From: Porites lobata
Lineage: Eukaryota > Cnidaria > Anthozoa > Scleractinia > Poritidae
Direction of reading: 5' to 3'
Assembly (NCBI GenBank): GCA_942486035.1
Contig: CALNXK010000021.1
Span: 4,507,501-4,571,500, forward strand
DNA: 64,000 bases
Below the pieces are notes generated by a model that worked only from the letters and a program-made list of their open reading frames with translations, did no database searches and was not told where the DNA came from. Position 1 is the stretch's first letter, and each line of letters starts with the position of its first letter. Below, in pieces: positions 22,538 through 35,030 of this stretch. Made by a program: the position numbers and the translations under genes.

Positions 22538-22640
22538 GCTGCGTGCAAACGGGCGCAACATTGTTGAATAACAACTGCCAACATTGTTGGATGTTACATG
22601 TTGCGTCCGTCGGCACACCCTGTTGCATGTGGTTGTGTAA
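22537..22640. repeat. Palindromic CAACATTGTTG MITE, copy 1
   Basis: A short element of alternating half-palindromes around CAACATTGTTG, with GCGTCCGT/ACGGACGC ends. Related copies are at 24474-24645, 24945-25180, 50603-50778 and 51085-51308. Confidence 0.6.
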
Positions 22641-24473
22641 GATGTAATTTTGTGAAGTTTGACATTTATTTTCTCGGGCTCCCATAAGAAATTTTCTTTG
22701 GTGTTATTACACATAACTAATTACATCTAAAGCCTTTGAAAGATGTAAAAAAAAGAATGCAATATTCTTTAAATTTTTCTGGTAAAAGGTTTTTGTCCAC
22801 TGAAAATTAAAATTACTGAATTTTCTAGTTGATTCCGTGTTTCACATAATTCAGAGAACTACCATAGCTGAGTGAAACATAAAAATAACTATACTCAAAA
22901 CATTAACCAACAGTTTTTCAAAGTTCATTTATGTTGTTTGTAACATTTGATGTACTGCTTGGAATACATATCTGTTTGACACGAACCTGAAATTTGGCCA
23001 TTCGCAAGTAATTTCTCAAGTTCCACAGCGAAAAAGGAATCGATCTCTACAATTCTTCAGATGATACGAAAGCCGAATTCAATAATTGTTAATTACTAAC
23101 GAAATGAGTTAGCCAGCCTTGAAACAACCCCTTTTATAAAGCAGGGAAAATTCAGACGGTCCGAGTTGTGTTATTCAACTGTTTCAATTGTTTATTAATT
23201 ATTGCAAATTTTACAGCAACCAATATCCACTCCCCGCAGTTATAATTAGCAGATTAGCTAATCGAGGCGAGCAGTGGTTACACGCGTGTTATAATATACA
23301 AATAGCTCACAAGAAGCAAGACTAGAGAAAAAGAGTAGAAAATCTTACATAAATAAATAAAAATAAATTCAATTCAATTAAGTTTACAATCATGTACATT
23401 GCAAATATAAGAAGCCGAGTTTTCACTTCTTTTTTGATAAAAATAATATTAATTAGATGTGACTTGTTAGACGTTTTTGACAGAGGCCGCAAACGACTCA
23501 TTCACTCAACCAAGACTACACTGGAAGGCGGTATTGTTTTGGCACTCGTGCATGCATAAAGAATAGTCTGATCAACACTAACAGTATCCTGCAGTGTAAT
23601 CACTAATATGGAAATTTGTCCGCACCAAGAATTGCCATAAAATAAACTTTAAATACGTCGTAGATCTTGACTAATACGCCGGGTATATAAGAAGTAAGCA
23701 AACCAAGGGTAACTCAATTGTTCCTATGATTCGTGTATTATCTAGACACCCAGTCTTATCATCATTTCGTCGTAGAACTTTAATTGCATGTAGCCAGCTG
23801 TGTAGCTCTTTTTTACATAATTTTATCACCTCATTGATTCTGGGGTTTTGCCCTTCTACGGAGTTTCGGTTTCGCGTTGTTGTAACATGAAGTGATGTAA
23901 CATTATGTGCTTTCTACAAATAAAAACATTGTTATAGAAAAGGCATCTTAATTCTGGGTTAAAACGTCTTAAGATTCCAGTCAGTCAAAATAGAAAAACT
24001 GCGTACATTCATTTCAGTGATTTCACTATCAAAGGCTGTTTCAAAATAACATGGTGACTCATGGTGAATTCACAGTCGGTGTTTACTAGATCGGTAATCA
24101 CAATCATGACGAGTTGTTTGCTGTAAATGTAGATGATTGTAATGCACAGAAATTCAAACTCCCCTAAAAATTTATTAAACATATGAAAGAAAGATGAGTT
24201 ATGAGTTCCTTAAAATGAATATGACTGCTCAAAATCAAATGAAAAAAGACTTAAGCACGGATTTAGGTCAATCTGTGTAAATTGAACGCTTGACTGTGCA
24301 GACGGCTGACCATATCTAGATTTCCGAATAATACTCTACCATATGATGGAAAAGGCTAAGGTTCATATATCCACCAAGACATCGTGGTAATTTAGCAACT
24401 AAATTTCATCCTTTATCGCCAAACCCATTTTCACTGCTAAGATTTATGAAGAGTGTAAGAAAGAGCAAAGCCC

Positions 24474-24645
24474 CGTGTAGTAAACGGACGCAACATTGTT
24501 GGATGTTACATGTTGCGTCCGTCTGCACATCCTGTTGCATGTTGTTGCGCAAAGTTTAAAACCGGTCAAACTTTTAGCTTCGTACCGAACGGACGCAACA
24601 ACTCCCAAAGATGCTGGGAGTTGTTGCGTCCGTTGCACGTGGCTC
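24474..24645. repeat. Palindromic CAACATTGTTG MITE, copy 2
   Basis: Alternating inverted tracts of GGACGCAACATTGTTGG and TGTTGCGTCCGT. The counterpart in the duplicated segment is 50603-50778, which differs by indels. Confidence 0.6.
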
Positions 24646-24944
24646 AGTCAATGAGCCCGTATTCCACCTTCCATTTGTCATGCTAAAAGGCAATGTTCAA
24701 TAACTAAAATGGTTTCATTTCACGTTCTTGTCTTATATATATTAGATCAAGTTTAGGTGAGAACTGCATGTCATGTCTGGGAAAGCGAAGGGTGAAAGTC
24801 AGATGTAAATATTCGATGGCACCGAGGATTTTAGGATTTAGAGTGTAACAGTCCAAAAATGACCGTAGCTATTGTTGGGCGTGTTATCAGTAGATTTTAT
24901 TTTGCAAGAAACAAGCCCTACATGCCTTAAGTAAGGGAGAAAAA

Positions 24945-25180
24945 AGCCCGCTGATAACTGCAGACGCAAGTCGGCCAACAACTCGGCCAGCATTGTTGGA
25001 TGTTACATGTTGCATCCGTTTGCACACTCTGTTGCAAGTTGTTGTGTGTTGTTGGGAGTTGCTGCGCAACGTTTGAAACCGGTCAAACGTTTAGCTACGT
25101 TCAAACGGAAGCAACATATATTGTTGGCCAACAACTCCCAACATTGATAGGAGTTGTTGCGTCCGTTTACACGTAGCTTA
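24945..25180. repeat. Palindromic CAACATTGTTG MITE, copy 3
   Basis: The longest copy. It ends GTTGCGTCCGTTTACACGTAG and contains several CAACATTGTTG or AACAACTCCCAACATTG palindromes. The counterpart is 51085-51308. Confidence 0.6.
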
Positions 25181-25604
25181 AGGCGCCTCAAGAGAAGAAC
25201 TTAAATCATTACGCTTCGTGAAACAACACTTCCTATTGTAACTACTAACACGCGGCTTACACTTTTTAGTCAGCAAAGATGAATTTATATGCTCACAAAC
25301 GGACCTGGAAAGCGCGGTAAAGCTTACTTTTGAATGATAAAAAAATAAGGGTAAGATTTGTGGATAGCCCCATGCGTTTGTTCTGCATATTGTGTCGACT
25401 CTATTCATATAAACTGTTTGGGCGAAATAGCGTAGGACGATTCATAACAATGTCTTCGTAATTAACTCACTCTCTCTGGGATTAAAAGAATTACGTTTCC
25501 AAATATTATCGAGCTGAGCGATGGCAGAATTTCAATTTTGACTATTCTGTTTCCTTAAAAAAACCCTTTCCTCGATATATTCTTATTAAACAAGTTGTAC
25601 TTAC

Positions 25605-25700
25605 CTTAAGTGAGGCAAACAACTTAATGAAACGTAAGAACCTATTTGACCACGATCTCTCCACCGATAGCACTACTGCCTTAAGGCTCATCTCCGGTGT
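25605..25700 (-). other. Candidate non-coding first exon of TRIM gene B
   Basis: The minus-strand block ends at a near-consensus donor, CTTAAG|GTAAGT (G of GT at 25604). It is alignable with the blocks at 4212 and 12366 despite strong divergence, with the GGTGGAGAGAT, GGTTCTTA and donor tracts retained. The frame carries TAG, so it is not coding. It lies 3.4 kb upstream of the gene B ATG, which has an acceptor just before it. Confidence 0.5.
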
Positions 25701-25731
25701 AATATAATTCAGTTACTCACACTGGAATGAC

Positions 25732-25819
25732 GTAAAACAAAGAAAACAAAATATAGTTCCAGTCATTAAGAAGGGGTCATCCCCGGTCTAGTATAACATA
25801 TTCGTTTTCTTTGTTTTAC
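25732..25819. promoter_or_regulatory. Inverted repeat upstream of gene B first exon
   Basis: GTAAAACAAAGAAAAC at 25732-25747 is exactly inverted at 25804-25819. The same arrangement is at 51858-51945 upstream of gene D's candidate first exon. It may be a regulatory hairpin or a small MITE. Confidence 0.4.
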
Positions 25820-26419
25820 GGACTATTGTCAGCGTTTAAGGTTCATTCAGTAAGGATGTTAGTCGTGGAAAAAAAAAATCTTTTACTTCCTCTAAGGGGA
25901 GGGTGGGGAATACATGATGCTTTTGAATATGAGATGTGTTTTGAGACGCTCTGCAAAAGCCTTACTTGAGGTTTTATTGTTAGTTCAGTAATAGCAGATA
26001 CACGGAGCTCACACTGGCAAGCACACTAAGAAAATCTAATCTATCCAACAAAGCCTTCGAAAATTTAAAGTTTCACCCCATAGGGTATACCTAGGTATGC
26101 TTAAGTCCCTTCGTTCCCAGGCCAGCACGGTGTTTTCGGTGGAGTTTCAGCCTGCTGCCTTGTATAAAGGTGATGCAGTATGCCAACATGACCTCAGCGC
26201 AAATACCTCTTCAAAATCTTCTTTATATTAGCTATGGGGGAAGCCGGCAGATTCTCAAACTAGTGAATATTGCCAGTGTGTCCTCAGCAACTTGCGGCTA
26301 TGATATCATCACAAATATTAATGAAAGCATGCACAGATAAAGCGATTGTGCAATATGAGCCAGTACGTAATAAACTCAAGAGTTTAAATCAGCTTATGTT
26401 AAAGCCTTCTAGTAAAAAG

Positions 26420-26890
26420 TAACCTGGGGGGTACTCCCTTATATAAGCCACATAGGTATATGCAGCTCCAAAGGGAATGGTTTTTGAACCGTTTTTAGCT
26501 GAAAACAGGTATAGAGCTGGTTTTGCTCATTTTGGTCTGGAATCGGCTAGGGTTTTCGAGGGAACTACGGGAGGGAATGAATGTATTCGTCGTTTCAATT
26601 CCAAATGAATAAGAAAGAACAAGAGCCATAATGGCTCTTGGAAAGAAAGAGTACTATGTGAAATCAAAGTTTTAAGAAAACCGCTCTTGTTGGTGCCTTT
26701 CTAATCTCAGCCTGATGACATAATTTCTGTCTATGTTAACATGTGCGTTGCGTTTTTGACCTCTTCCAGGTCTGAAAACGGGTATGGGTTTTAGTGGCAA
26801 GTTCTGATATGACTTTTTTTGGTTTGAAATAGGGTCAGGATTTGGAGAACCGTGCGGCGCACCCCACAAAGAATTGCCAGGAGTACTCTC
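26420..26890. repeat. GGGGTACTCCC dispersed repeat
   Basis: It begins CTGGGGGGTACTCCCTTATATAAGCC and continues with imperfect internal copies of TCTGAAAACGGGTATGG. A fragment occurs at 11028-11095 and the duplicated copy at 52540-52975. It appears to be an abundant interspersed repeat. It contains no stable coding frame. Confidence 0.6.
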
Positions 26891-27240
26891 CAGAAAGTAA
26901 TTAACTTATTTCTTATAATTACGTTAGTTCTTTACCAAATATGAGGTTGTATAAAATAGGCTTTGGAACAAATGATTTTATGTACTTTCCGCGAAGATCA
27001 GCCAGAATCGTTACCCCATTTAAAACTGTTCTATCGCAGCTAATGATCTAAACAGTTTTGGATTGAATTTGAGTTATTGGTGCCTTACTAGTTTCGAATC
27101 AATGAATTCGTCTTTCCTCAGAAAATGTGCTTTTTGGGACTTTAACTGCAACTGCTCAACTGTTCTATAATTATTGGAACTGAAAGCTTTTTTAGTGGGA
27201 CTGCAGGAGCAACAACCCTTCCAAACATTTACGGATTTAA

Positions 27241-29716
27241 AGTGATGTTACACGGGACGATTCGCAACGACGATTTTTAGTGCAACAGAGCGTTGCAACA
27301 TTGTTGCGACATCACAGGTAACCCAGGCTCTGTGATAGTACCACAGTACGGTTCCAGTAAAATTACAGTGTTTGTATGGGGTAGAAATATCATCCTAAAA
27401 TTTCTAGGAAATACTAAATAAAGATCAATGAAACTTACTCTGCAGTTAATCGTTGTTGTCCTTATTGCTCCAACGAAGTTTCGTGATAATTTGCAGTAAT
27501 TTGTTCAAATTCACTCTATCTACAATAATAATATACAAGGTAGGAAACACGAGGTGCCATTTTCGCCGACATGCTCTCATTCAACACAACTTTTTCCACG
27601 AAATTCGAACTCCAACGGAAAATAAACATGCCAGAATCGTAGAAATAGGATAGCAGCAGATATTGAAACCAATGAAGCTTTCCCAGATAGAGAAACGAAT
27701 CCCACAGACTTTGACAAACTCGAAGAATATAATCCAAACACACCGAGAATACGCTCGCCGAAGCAGCCGGGTCAGATTAACGCGCGGCCAAGAAAATGAA
27801 GCCTGGGCACTGTACAAAAAATTCCATCCCGGGAGTCCTGGGGTGACCTTTCTAGGGACCGATACATCATTTGCCCAAAGCCACCCTCCCCTGCTGAAAA
27901 AATACTTGATAGAAGGCAATTGTTCTTCCTAGCCAATCACCATTTGCCAGAGCAAACCCCGCACACGCGCCTGAATTTAAATGGCTAAAAAAAAAAAGTA
28001 ATATAATCAGGAGAGTCTGCGGAGTTACAAGGCGTCCAATTTCTTTTACTAAGGAATGCAAATAACAGTAATGAAACTAATGAAAGAACAACGCGAAATG
28101 CTTACAAGGCGGGCTAAAACAAGGTTGAACAAAAGGTAGATAATGACTGAGATGCTGTTGTTTTGAACTCTCGAGTGAAACTATCGTAAATAAACGGTGA
28201 TGCTTACAAACTAATGTCAAAAATTATACAGAAAATTGCGACAGAATATGAATTGCGATAACTGAGACGAATGTGAAAGGCACGTGCACTAGTAAACAAA
28301 GAACTAGCGCGATTAACATATTTAGCGATTAATGCGGCAGTAACACGCCGACTTCTTGTCAATACAACTGAACGTTCTATCAGTTAAATATGTGAATCAT
28401 CGTGATACACCTCTCTTTGAATTTGGTCCTGTCGTACAAATGCCTCGGTAAGAGCCAAAATTCACTTATATCTTTTGCTCGTTTTAAGTTTTGTAAATCG
28501 TCCTTCGTTGTTCTTTCCTTTGCCCTTATAACCTTGCCCTATTGATGTTTGATAAACTTTCTGAGGACCAGCCCCAGGAGCTGAATACAGTTCGAGATGA
28601 AAATAATCTCTTTATAACAGGCCATAATGATTGGCTAGGAAGGACAATCGCCTTCTATCAAGTATTTTTCCAGCAGGGGAGGGTGGCCTTGGGCAAATGA
28701 TGTATCGGTCCCTAGAAAGGTCACCCCAGGACCCCCGGGATGGAATTTTTTGTACAGTGCCCAGGCTTCATTTTCTTGGCCGCGCGTTAATCTGGCCCGG
28801 CTGCTTCGGCGAGCGTATTCTCGGTGTGTTTGGATTATATTCTTCGAGTTTGTCAAAGTCTGTGGGATTCGTTTCTCTACCTGGGAAAGCTTCATTGGTT
28901 TCAATATCTGCTGCTATCCTATTTCTACGATTCTGGCATGTTTATTTTCCGTTGGAGTTCGAATTTCGTGGAAAAAGTTGTGTTGAATGAGAGCATGTTG
29001 GCGAAAATGGCACCTCGTGTTTCCTACCTTGTATATTATTATTGTAGATAGAGTGAATTTGAACAAATTACTGCAAATTATCACGAAACTTCGTTGGAGC
29101 AATAAGGACAACAACGATTAACTGCAGAGTAAGTTTCATTGATTCTTATTTAGTATTTCCTAGAAATTTTAGGATGATATTTCTACCCCATACAAACACT
29201 GTAATTTTACTGGAACCGTACTGTGGTACCATCACAGAGCCTGGGTTACCTGTGCGACATTAGGGACTTTGATACAACGACGCGACGACGGTGAGAACGT
29301 CGCTTAAAAAGTGAATTTGCGTTCTTTCAGTCTATATCGCAATTACTCCTGCCCACTTACATTGTCAAATGTAGGCGAACCCTCCTGGAGTTGAATCCCT
29401 AGGCACCATATCCAAGTACAGTAAGAGAAATGAAATTTCGTCGTTGCTTGTTTACGTCCTCCGTAAAACGCGAAATTAGGCATTTTCACGTCGTAGTCGT
29501 GCAAAACCGGGCAGAGAAATGTACAAAAAGCATGGTGCACGTGCAAAGTTGTTGTTTTGCTAATCAAACCTATTGTCTGTTTGACGTTCTCGTTACCGTC
29601 CGAGTCGTTGGATCTTAAAGTCCCTATTGTTTCGAATGGTCACAACATTGTTCCAACATTGCAACGCTGTGTTGCGCTAAAAATCGTCTTTGCGAATCGT
29701 CCCGTGTAACATCACC
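27241..29716. mobile_element. 2.5 kb fold-back DNA element, present only in copy 1
   Basis: The termini are inverted GTGATGTTACACGGGACG sequences. Arms of about 0.7 kb (27241-27950 and 28620-29716, the right arm split by a MITE) are nearly identical inverted copies flanking about 0.67 kb of unique sequence. The paralogous site at about 53355 lacks the element, and TTTA lies on both sides, so a 3-4 base target duplication (TTA/TTTA) is likely. This suggests PIF/Harbinger-like or another DNA transposon. The mirrored 66- and 89-codon frames in the two arms differ at only a few residues. No transposase is identified. Confidence 0.75.
29261..29626. mobile_element. TA-flanked MITE nested in fold-back element
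   Basis: TAGGGACTTTGATAC...ATCTTAAAGTCCCTA termini. It splits the right arm of the fold-back element exactly where the left arm is continuous, so it is the younger insertion. Same family as 55-620 and 4428-4804. Confidence 0.7.
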
Positions 29717-30243
29717 TTTAGAGCGAAAATCCTCGCGTAATATATACTGACTGATCAAAGATAATGATCAGCAACAAAGACTTCTTTAAAAGAAAATGAA
29801 TACTAACTCCTTATCAGAAAGTTAATTTAAAATTGATAACCTTGTTGTTCTTTTTTTACCGTATTTATTGGGCTATAAGCCGAGCGATTTTTAATATTTT
29901 TACACAAATTAAACTGAAGTTTATAATCGAAATTTGAGCCCTAGAAGGGGTCTCGGTAGTTTCTTTTAGCACTGTAATAATTTAACGATTAATTTAGCTA
30001 TTTTATTGTTTTAATTAGTATGCTTTTGTAGTATCGCAGTTATGGTTAATATCAATAAATAAATAGATAAATAAATAATAATTCCTTTCAATGGTTCCGA
30101 ACGCCTTCCCCATCAAAAGGACCTCTTTACTGCTGCCTATTAAAGCCGGCTTCTGCTTCCGCAAGTGAGGATTTTTAGCCCTTCAGTTACAACCATTACA
30201 GTTTGCATTTACTTGAAAATAAAGACAGCATAATTTTTAAGGC
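29717..30243. other. Duplicated non-coding sequence with (TAAA)n
   Basis: Matches 53355-53800. It includes a (TAAA/TAGA)n microsatellite at about 30054-30085, whose length differs from the copy at 53612-53645. Confidence 0.5.
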
Positions 30244-30434
30244 AATAGGACAATTGCACGATGACGTCATTTGACTACAACTACCAGAATCCTTGAGTTT
30301 GTTGTTTTCTTATGCAAATTAAGGCTATTGTTCTGTAATCCTCAGCGGGATTGACAAATTTAAATAACAAAGCAAAACCGAAATGAATTGTGGTAGTTGT
30401 AGTCAAATATCGTCATCGTGCAATTGTCCTATTG
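30244..30434. mobile_element. Short MITE with about 40-bp TIRs, copy 1 only
   Basis: Starts AATAGGACAATTGCACGATG and ends in its reverse complement, followed inward by ACTACAACTACCA/TGGTAGTTGTAGT. The paralogous segment near 53805 lacks it. Confidence 0.65.
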
Positions 30435-30636
30435 GAACATTGCTGCCTTCACTGAACATTACTCCCTTCAAATACTAGAAGTGCCTCCCTTTGCATTGGC
30501 GCCCCACTCTTGACTCAGAAATTTAAATAAGCAACCCGGGCGCTTATTCAAGCATTTACGAAGCCGACTTTTAAAATCACAGGAGCTTCAATAAGTGAAT
30601 GCACAAAAATACTTAAATAGTTGCTTTAAACCAGCC

Positions 30637-30790
30637 TAGTCCCCAGGCGTTTTCGGCTCGGTCATTCCTGGACTCTACCATGATCTGTGACGTCACTGAG
30701 AGATACTCGCCGAGAACGCCGTTCTCTCGCCCACTCTCTCTCAGACTTCACGCGAACAACGGATCAAGAGAGAACGCCTAGGGACTAGAC
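30637..30790. mobile_element. Hairpin MITE with CCTAGTCCC termini, copy 1 only
   Basis: Inverted CCTAGTCCCCAGGCGTTTTC and AGAGAACGCCTAGGGACTAG ends. The segment is absent from the paralogous position near 54020. Confidence 0.6.
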
Positions 30791-31023
30791 TGGCTTTAAT
30801 CATAAACATATAGAAAAGAAACTTAATCATATGTTCACTACTAGAGTAGCCCAATGTCATTCCTGATAAAAGGAGAGATTTTCCACAAACATCTCGGAAG
30901 CTGGGCAAAGTCCCTTATGTAATTCTACAGCTTAAAATTATACCTACAAAAATTACTGTATTAACTTTAATCATGAATGTATTTTTTATGCCTTAACTTT
31001 ATGTACCTATATATTGACTGAGT

Positions 31024-31110
31024 GGGAGGGCCGGACAGGAATATATTTGGCTCGAGACCTGGGCGTCTTGGAAGAGAACCAAATACTTTCCCGTCCGGCC
31101 CAACCTAACT
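31024..31110. repeat. Inverted GGCCGGAC hairpin
   Basis: GGGCCGGACAGGAATATATTTGG pairs with CCAAATACTTTCCCGTCCGGCCC (two short arms around a loop of about 35 bases). It is conserved in the duplicated copy at 54283-54363, so it predates the duplication. Confidence 0.6.
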
Positions 31111-31121
31111 CAGACAAAACG

Positions 31122-31515
31122 TTTTATTCTACATCAGACTCACTATGAAAAATCTGATTGGTCGAGAGCATTCAATCAATTCACAATAGCTTGAGAACTT
31201 GATATGATAAATGCAATATCTGCTGCAGATCATTTGCATTTATCATGTCAAGTTCAACGTCTGCCTGGTTACCAAGCCCCTTGGAGTGTTCTCCTCAGAA
31301 ACAGAATGGCTGAACGCTTAGCTTCTGTTTCTGAGGATGAATTATGTCGATTTTTCTATTTTAATGTATACTTTATTCAGACAAAGGCCATGATATCATG
31401 AATTATCAAAACCTCGTGTCTGTATTATCTGCCTCAGCCTTCGGCTTCGGCAGATAACACAGACCTCTGTTTTGATAATTCATGATATCAAGCTCAACCT
31501 CATCCAATAATTGTT
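31122..31515. mobile_element. Insertion carrying three successive hairpins
   Basis: It contains hairpins at 31196-31253, 31292-31337 and 31391-31490. The last pairs TGATATCATGAATTATCAAAA with its inverse around a GCCTTCGGCTTCGGC centre. The whole segment is missing at 54380 in copy 2. Confidence 0.6.
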
Positions 31516-31766
31516 TATTATCACATTTTTTTATCACATTTTTTCCACGCTTTTTTTTCTTTTTTCCAGCCCTATAACTTAACGCCTATGGCCCTCAAAC
31601 GGGACTTTTTTTCATTTGGTTTTCCAATTTTCGTTTCATTTTTAAAAAACCCTCTCGGAAGTGGGACGCTAACAGTATTTACACAGAGCCCAGCCTCGTA
31701 AGTTTGTAAATCCCTCTCTTTGAAGAGAATTTCTGTAGCCTAAATTGCAGTCCTAAAACTGAAATT

Positions 31767-32650
31767 AGTATGTGTAATCAAATGGTGACGAGTGAAATTA
31801 GGATTTGGACAAAACGCAGGTGAAATTATTCCCTAATTTCACGAGTATACCATTTGATTACCTATTAATATCATGGGTGACGAATTACGTTTAATAGCAA
31901 TCGAGGATTTTTGACTTGTTTATCCTAGATCGTATCGATCGATCGTGAACTCCACTCTCTCAAACGTTTAGAGCTGAAATTTGGCTTAAGTTTTCGGAAT
32001 TTTTCGACAACATACCGCTAAGAATCCTTCTTGATGTGCTCTTTCGTGTGTTCAGGTTTTCTAAAGCGTCTTTTTATGCCATCTTCATTCTGCATTTCAT
32101 GACATTTTCAAACTTCGTCGTCATCTTGAAACGGAGACGTACGGTAGGTTGCCATGGCAATTTAGTAATTTCACATTAACGCTGAAATTTCGCGCCAAAA
32201 TTAAGGAGTAATTCGCCACCTATGTAGAGAGTTTTAGATTCGAGTTTACCGCGAACCTCTAACCACTGGAGGTCACGTGACAAGTCTTTCTCGTCACGTT
32301 TGAGGTTTACGACGTGCGTTTTCAACGTGGGGAGGTAGGTTTTCACGTATGTCATTTACCTGAAAGCTTTTAGCGTATAATTCTTGTCTTATCCCACGTT
32401 ATGATACAAAAATCTTGTGGAGCAAGTCTTCATCCATTAACAGAGGCACAAATTCGGACGAAATGCTAAATTTGATAAATCCTATTGGATCTTGAAAACA
32501 AGTGCCATTCATGGCTGCTGATTCAAAATGGCGGCCCTAATCTAATGCACCGCCAATCTGAATCGAATTATGTTTGAACGTCGAACCGCAAACGGGTAAC
32601 CGCAAACTGCCGTTAGAGGTTCGCTGTAAACTCGGATCTAATTGCGCTCG
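31767..32650. other. About 0.9 kb segment present only in copy 1
   Basis: Copy 2 jumps from CTGAAATTA to TTTGAAAGTCTAACTTG across this region. A hairpin (31774-31860) opens the segment, so a transposon insertion is plausible. No coding content is recognised. Confidence 0.5.
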
Positions 32651-32754
32651 TTTGAAAGTCTAACTTGTCAGAGTCGCACATGTTACAGAAGTACTAACCC
32701 CGCACATTTCAGTCATGCTCTTTGAATAAAGTCTTGAGTAATGCAAAGTCAGTG

Positions 32755-33625
32755 TCCGACAGCCGATATTTCAATGTTATCTTTAGAAAGGAACTCAGTT
32801 TTATCTGAGTTAACATTTCAGTATTTCGGACATGATTTTAAAACATTGAAGTTTAAGATCGCAGAAAACTCTATACAGATAAATGTTTATTCAGCCGTGC
32901 TACAATTTGTTTTACCAAGATTCATAAGCAGTAAGAAGTTCTGATCGTATTAAACCTTAGATGGGAAAACGAAAGCCGCTTAAACATTACTTTCTTGAAG
33001 TTTCCGTTCTTAACGAACTTAGTGTAAACATAAACTAGAATCAGGATATTAGTAATATTCAGCACAATAAACTAGAGCAATAAGTGTTCTCAGCTGCTTT
33101 AACATCCTTTAATTTGCACGTGCTTGTTTTTAACTAGGAGGATGTTAGTTGTCTATTCTGCTGTGAATGTAATTTTAAGTTAAAAGACTTGCGAACATAA
33201 TATTTGAACAGTATTAGCATATCCAAACCACATATAAGCGAGCTTGTACACGTACAATTTGAATTGCCTCTGCGAATTACTTCGAACCAACAGAACTGAA
33301 CTACTTCTGCACCTGTTAAGACAGAGCCATGTTGAATTACTTGAGTTGTCTACGAGTTAACTACGTGAGAAGATTAAACACACTTGAAGAGTTCCAATCC
33401 TACTGAAGTCCTTTCTGCTTTGCTCTACGGACGAGTTACTAACGACCCTGTACCTCTGGCGCGCATTGTTTGTGACGTTGGCCACGCAGCTCAGCGAAGT
33501 GTTCTGCCGAGCTTTAGTCCCATTCCGTCGCCCCGTCGATTATCCTTCTATTTGTCCAGCGCAACGCCGCGCATTTTATGAGAGTTAAAGACGAAGAACA
33601 CCCTAAAAACCTAATGTCACAGTAG
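32755..33625. other. About 0.87 kb segment present only in copy 1
   Basis: Missing at about 54745 of copy 2. No terminal repeats or coding were recognised, so it could be an insertion in copy 1 or a deletion in copy 2. Confidence 0.45.
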
Positions 33626-34000
33626 TCTCCGGGAAGCTCAATGTTGACTTGACTAGAAACTCGAAGCATACGAGAAAAACACAATGCTACATTGCATTTC
33701 TTCCTTGATATGTAAACCATAAGTTTGAAAATCAAACCATAGAAAGGCATTGCTTTGCCAGTGAAAATCAAACGTACAAAGGAACGGTGATTCATTCTTG
33801 GTGTTGAGTCTTTTTTAAGTCTCTTAAAGGTCAACAAAACCTACTTCTGAAAATCTAAAACTGAAAACCCGAGTAGAAAACGTGCGATTTTTGTCATGGA
33901 GAACATTTTTTTGCAGGAAAGTACAATATTCAAAGCACCAACCAAGTAATAGGACTGTAACTTTACGCGAGTTTTCGATTTCCCGCCATCCGATTTGATG

Positions 34001-34938
34001 CAGCCCGCGCTACTATCGTTGAGCGGATTCAGCCATGCGCGCGCAAATTTCTCTCCTGTTAGCTTGAGTGTTTTGACTATTTGAAAAGAAGTTAGGGCTA
34101 GGGAAAGGTGATCTTGGAGGGAAAGACAGATGGGAAAGAGAAAGAGGAAGGCCGAGAAGGTAATGAGGAAGGGACATACGGGATGTTTCCTATATTTCCC
34201 TAACAGAAGTTAGAAAACTGGCAATGGACAGAAACTGTTTCCGCTGTGCCGTCAAGGATGCCACGTAAGTAGTTAAAGTAGTAGATGTAGTATATAGCAA
34301 AGAAACTTGATACATTTTCATTGCATTGCGCATTGTTTACAAGAGACATGAGTTGTAAAATAACATATCTAAATATTATTATTATCTCGCAGTAAAAAAC
34401 TTTGGGATGCTGTACACATTCCGTAGTCTTGAGCCAGTCAGTTTTTCAAAAGCTCCAAGGAAATAGCCTGCGTTCAGCTTTTGCATTACGAGTGAATTAA
34501 AGTATACACTGCAGAGTGCAGATATTTAGACTCTTTGACAAATGAAACTCTTAGTATCAAAAAAGTTGAACTCAAACGTTTTAATTTGAATATCAGACCT
34601 TAAAACGTGTCTTTTGATGTAACCTGTAAACCATAGAATCTCCAGAGTTTAGATAGTACAGCAGTTTTTAGTTGTTAAATAGGAATTATAACAAGCGTTA
34701 TAAGATAAAACCGTTACAGTTTGAAATTGGTAGCCACAAGATTAAAGAAGAAGGTTCCTGTATGCAGTAATATAAAGAATAGTTAATTTTACAGTTCAAC
34801 GAAAGCTATTTGGACTTAGGATACTAAGTAAATATTTCATGAATTATACAAACGGACGCACAGAAAACGAATTCTCTAATGTTGATTTAGTCTACTAGCA
34901 ACACTTTGTACGCCTTGCAAGGTGATGATGATCCCATG
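34001..34938. other. Intergenic sequence, no gene seen
   Basis: It follows the end of the large duplication. No repeats shared within the window or credible coding were recognised. Confidence 0.35.
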
Positions 34939-35030
34939 TGTACAGTAAAAAAAGGGCTGCCTTGAATGGGACCTCGTAAGCGTAAGCTCAATGTGTTATC
35001 ACCTCGCTTAGCACCTCAGGGACATGGACT
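34939..35030 (-). pseudogene. Decayed TRIM filamin-repeat relic
   Basis: The minus strand reads LSLRLRGPIQGSPFFTV, clearly the end of a TRIM filamin repeat (family: LNVCLRGAHIQGSPFIVNV). The preceding VPE tract is in another frame, showing a frameshift. A further weak match to the upstream filamin sequence is near 35127-35160. It sits where the 3' end of another array member would be expected. Confidence 0.65.

Larger units (their letters stand above)
22850..34000. repeat. Large duplication, copy 1 (5' of gene B)
   Basis: Nearly colinear with 49017-55115, at high identity by eye over long tracts (for example 22880-23400 with 49030-49530). The offset of about 26.2 kb implies a tandem duplication whose unit included a TRIM gene. 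Copy 1 is longer because it contains extra segments: 27241-29716, about 30244-30434, 30637-30790, about 31122-31515, 31767-32650 and 32755-33625. No gene is recognisable in the shared sequence other than the putative first exon at 25605. Confidence 0.85.

Noticed and set aside
24474..25180. CRISPR-like repeat array
   Set aside because: Repeat units are variable palindromes without uniform spacers, and this is a eukaryotic genome.
27453..29114. Identical 66-residue frames on opposite strands as genes
   Set aside because: They are the two arms of one fold-back element. No homology to known proteins is recognised, though a role in the element cannot be excluded.
33384..33837. Open frames at the right end of the copy 1 private segment
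   Set aside because: No conserved domain is seen; the paralogous copy lacks part of the region and shifts the frame of the rest.
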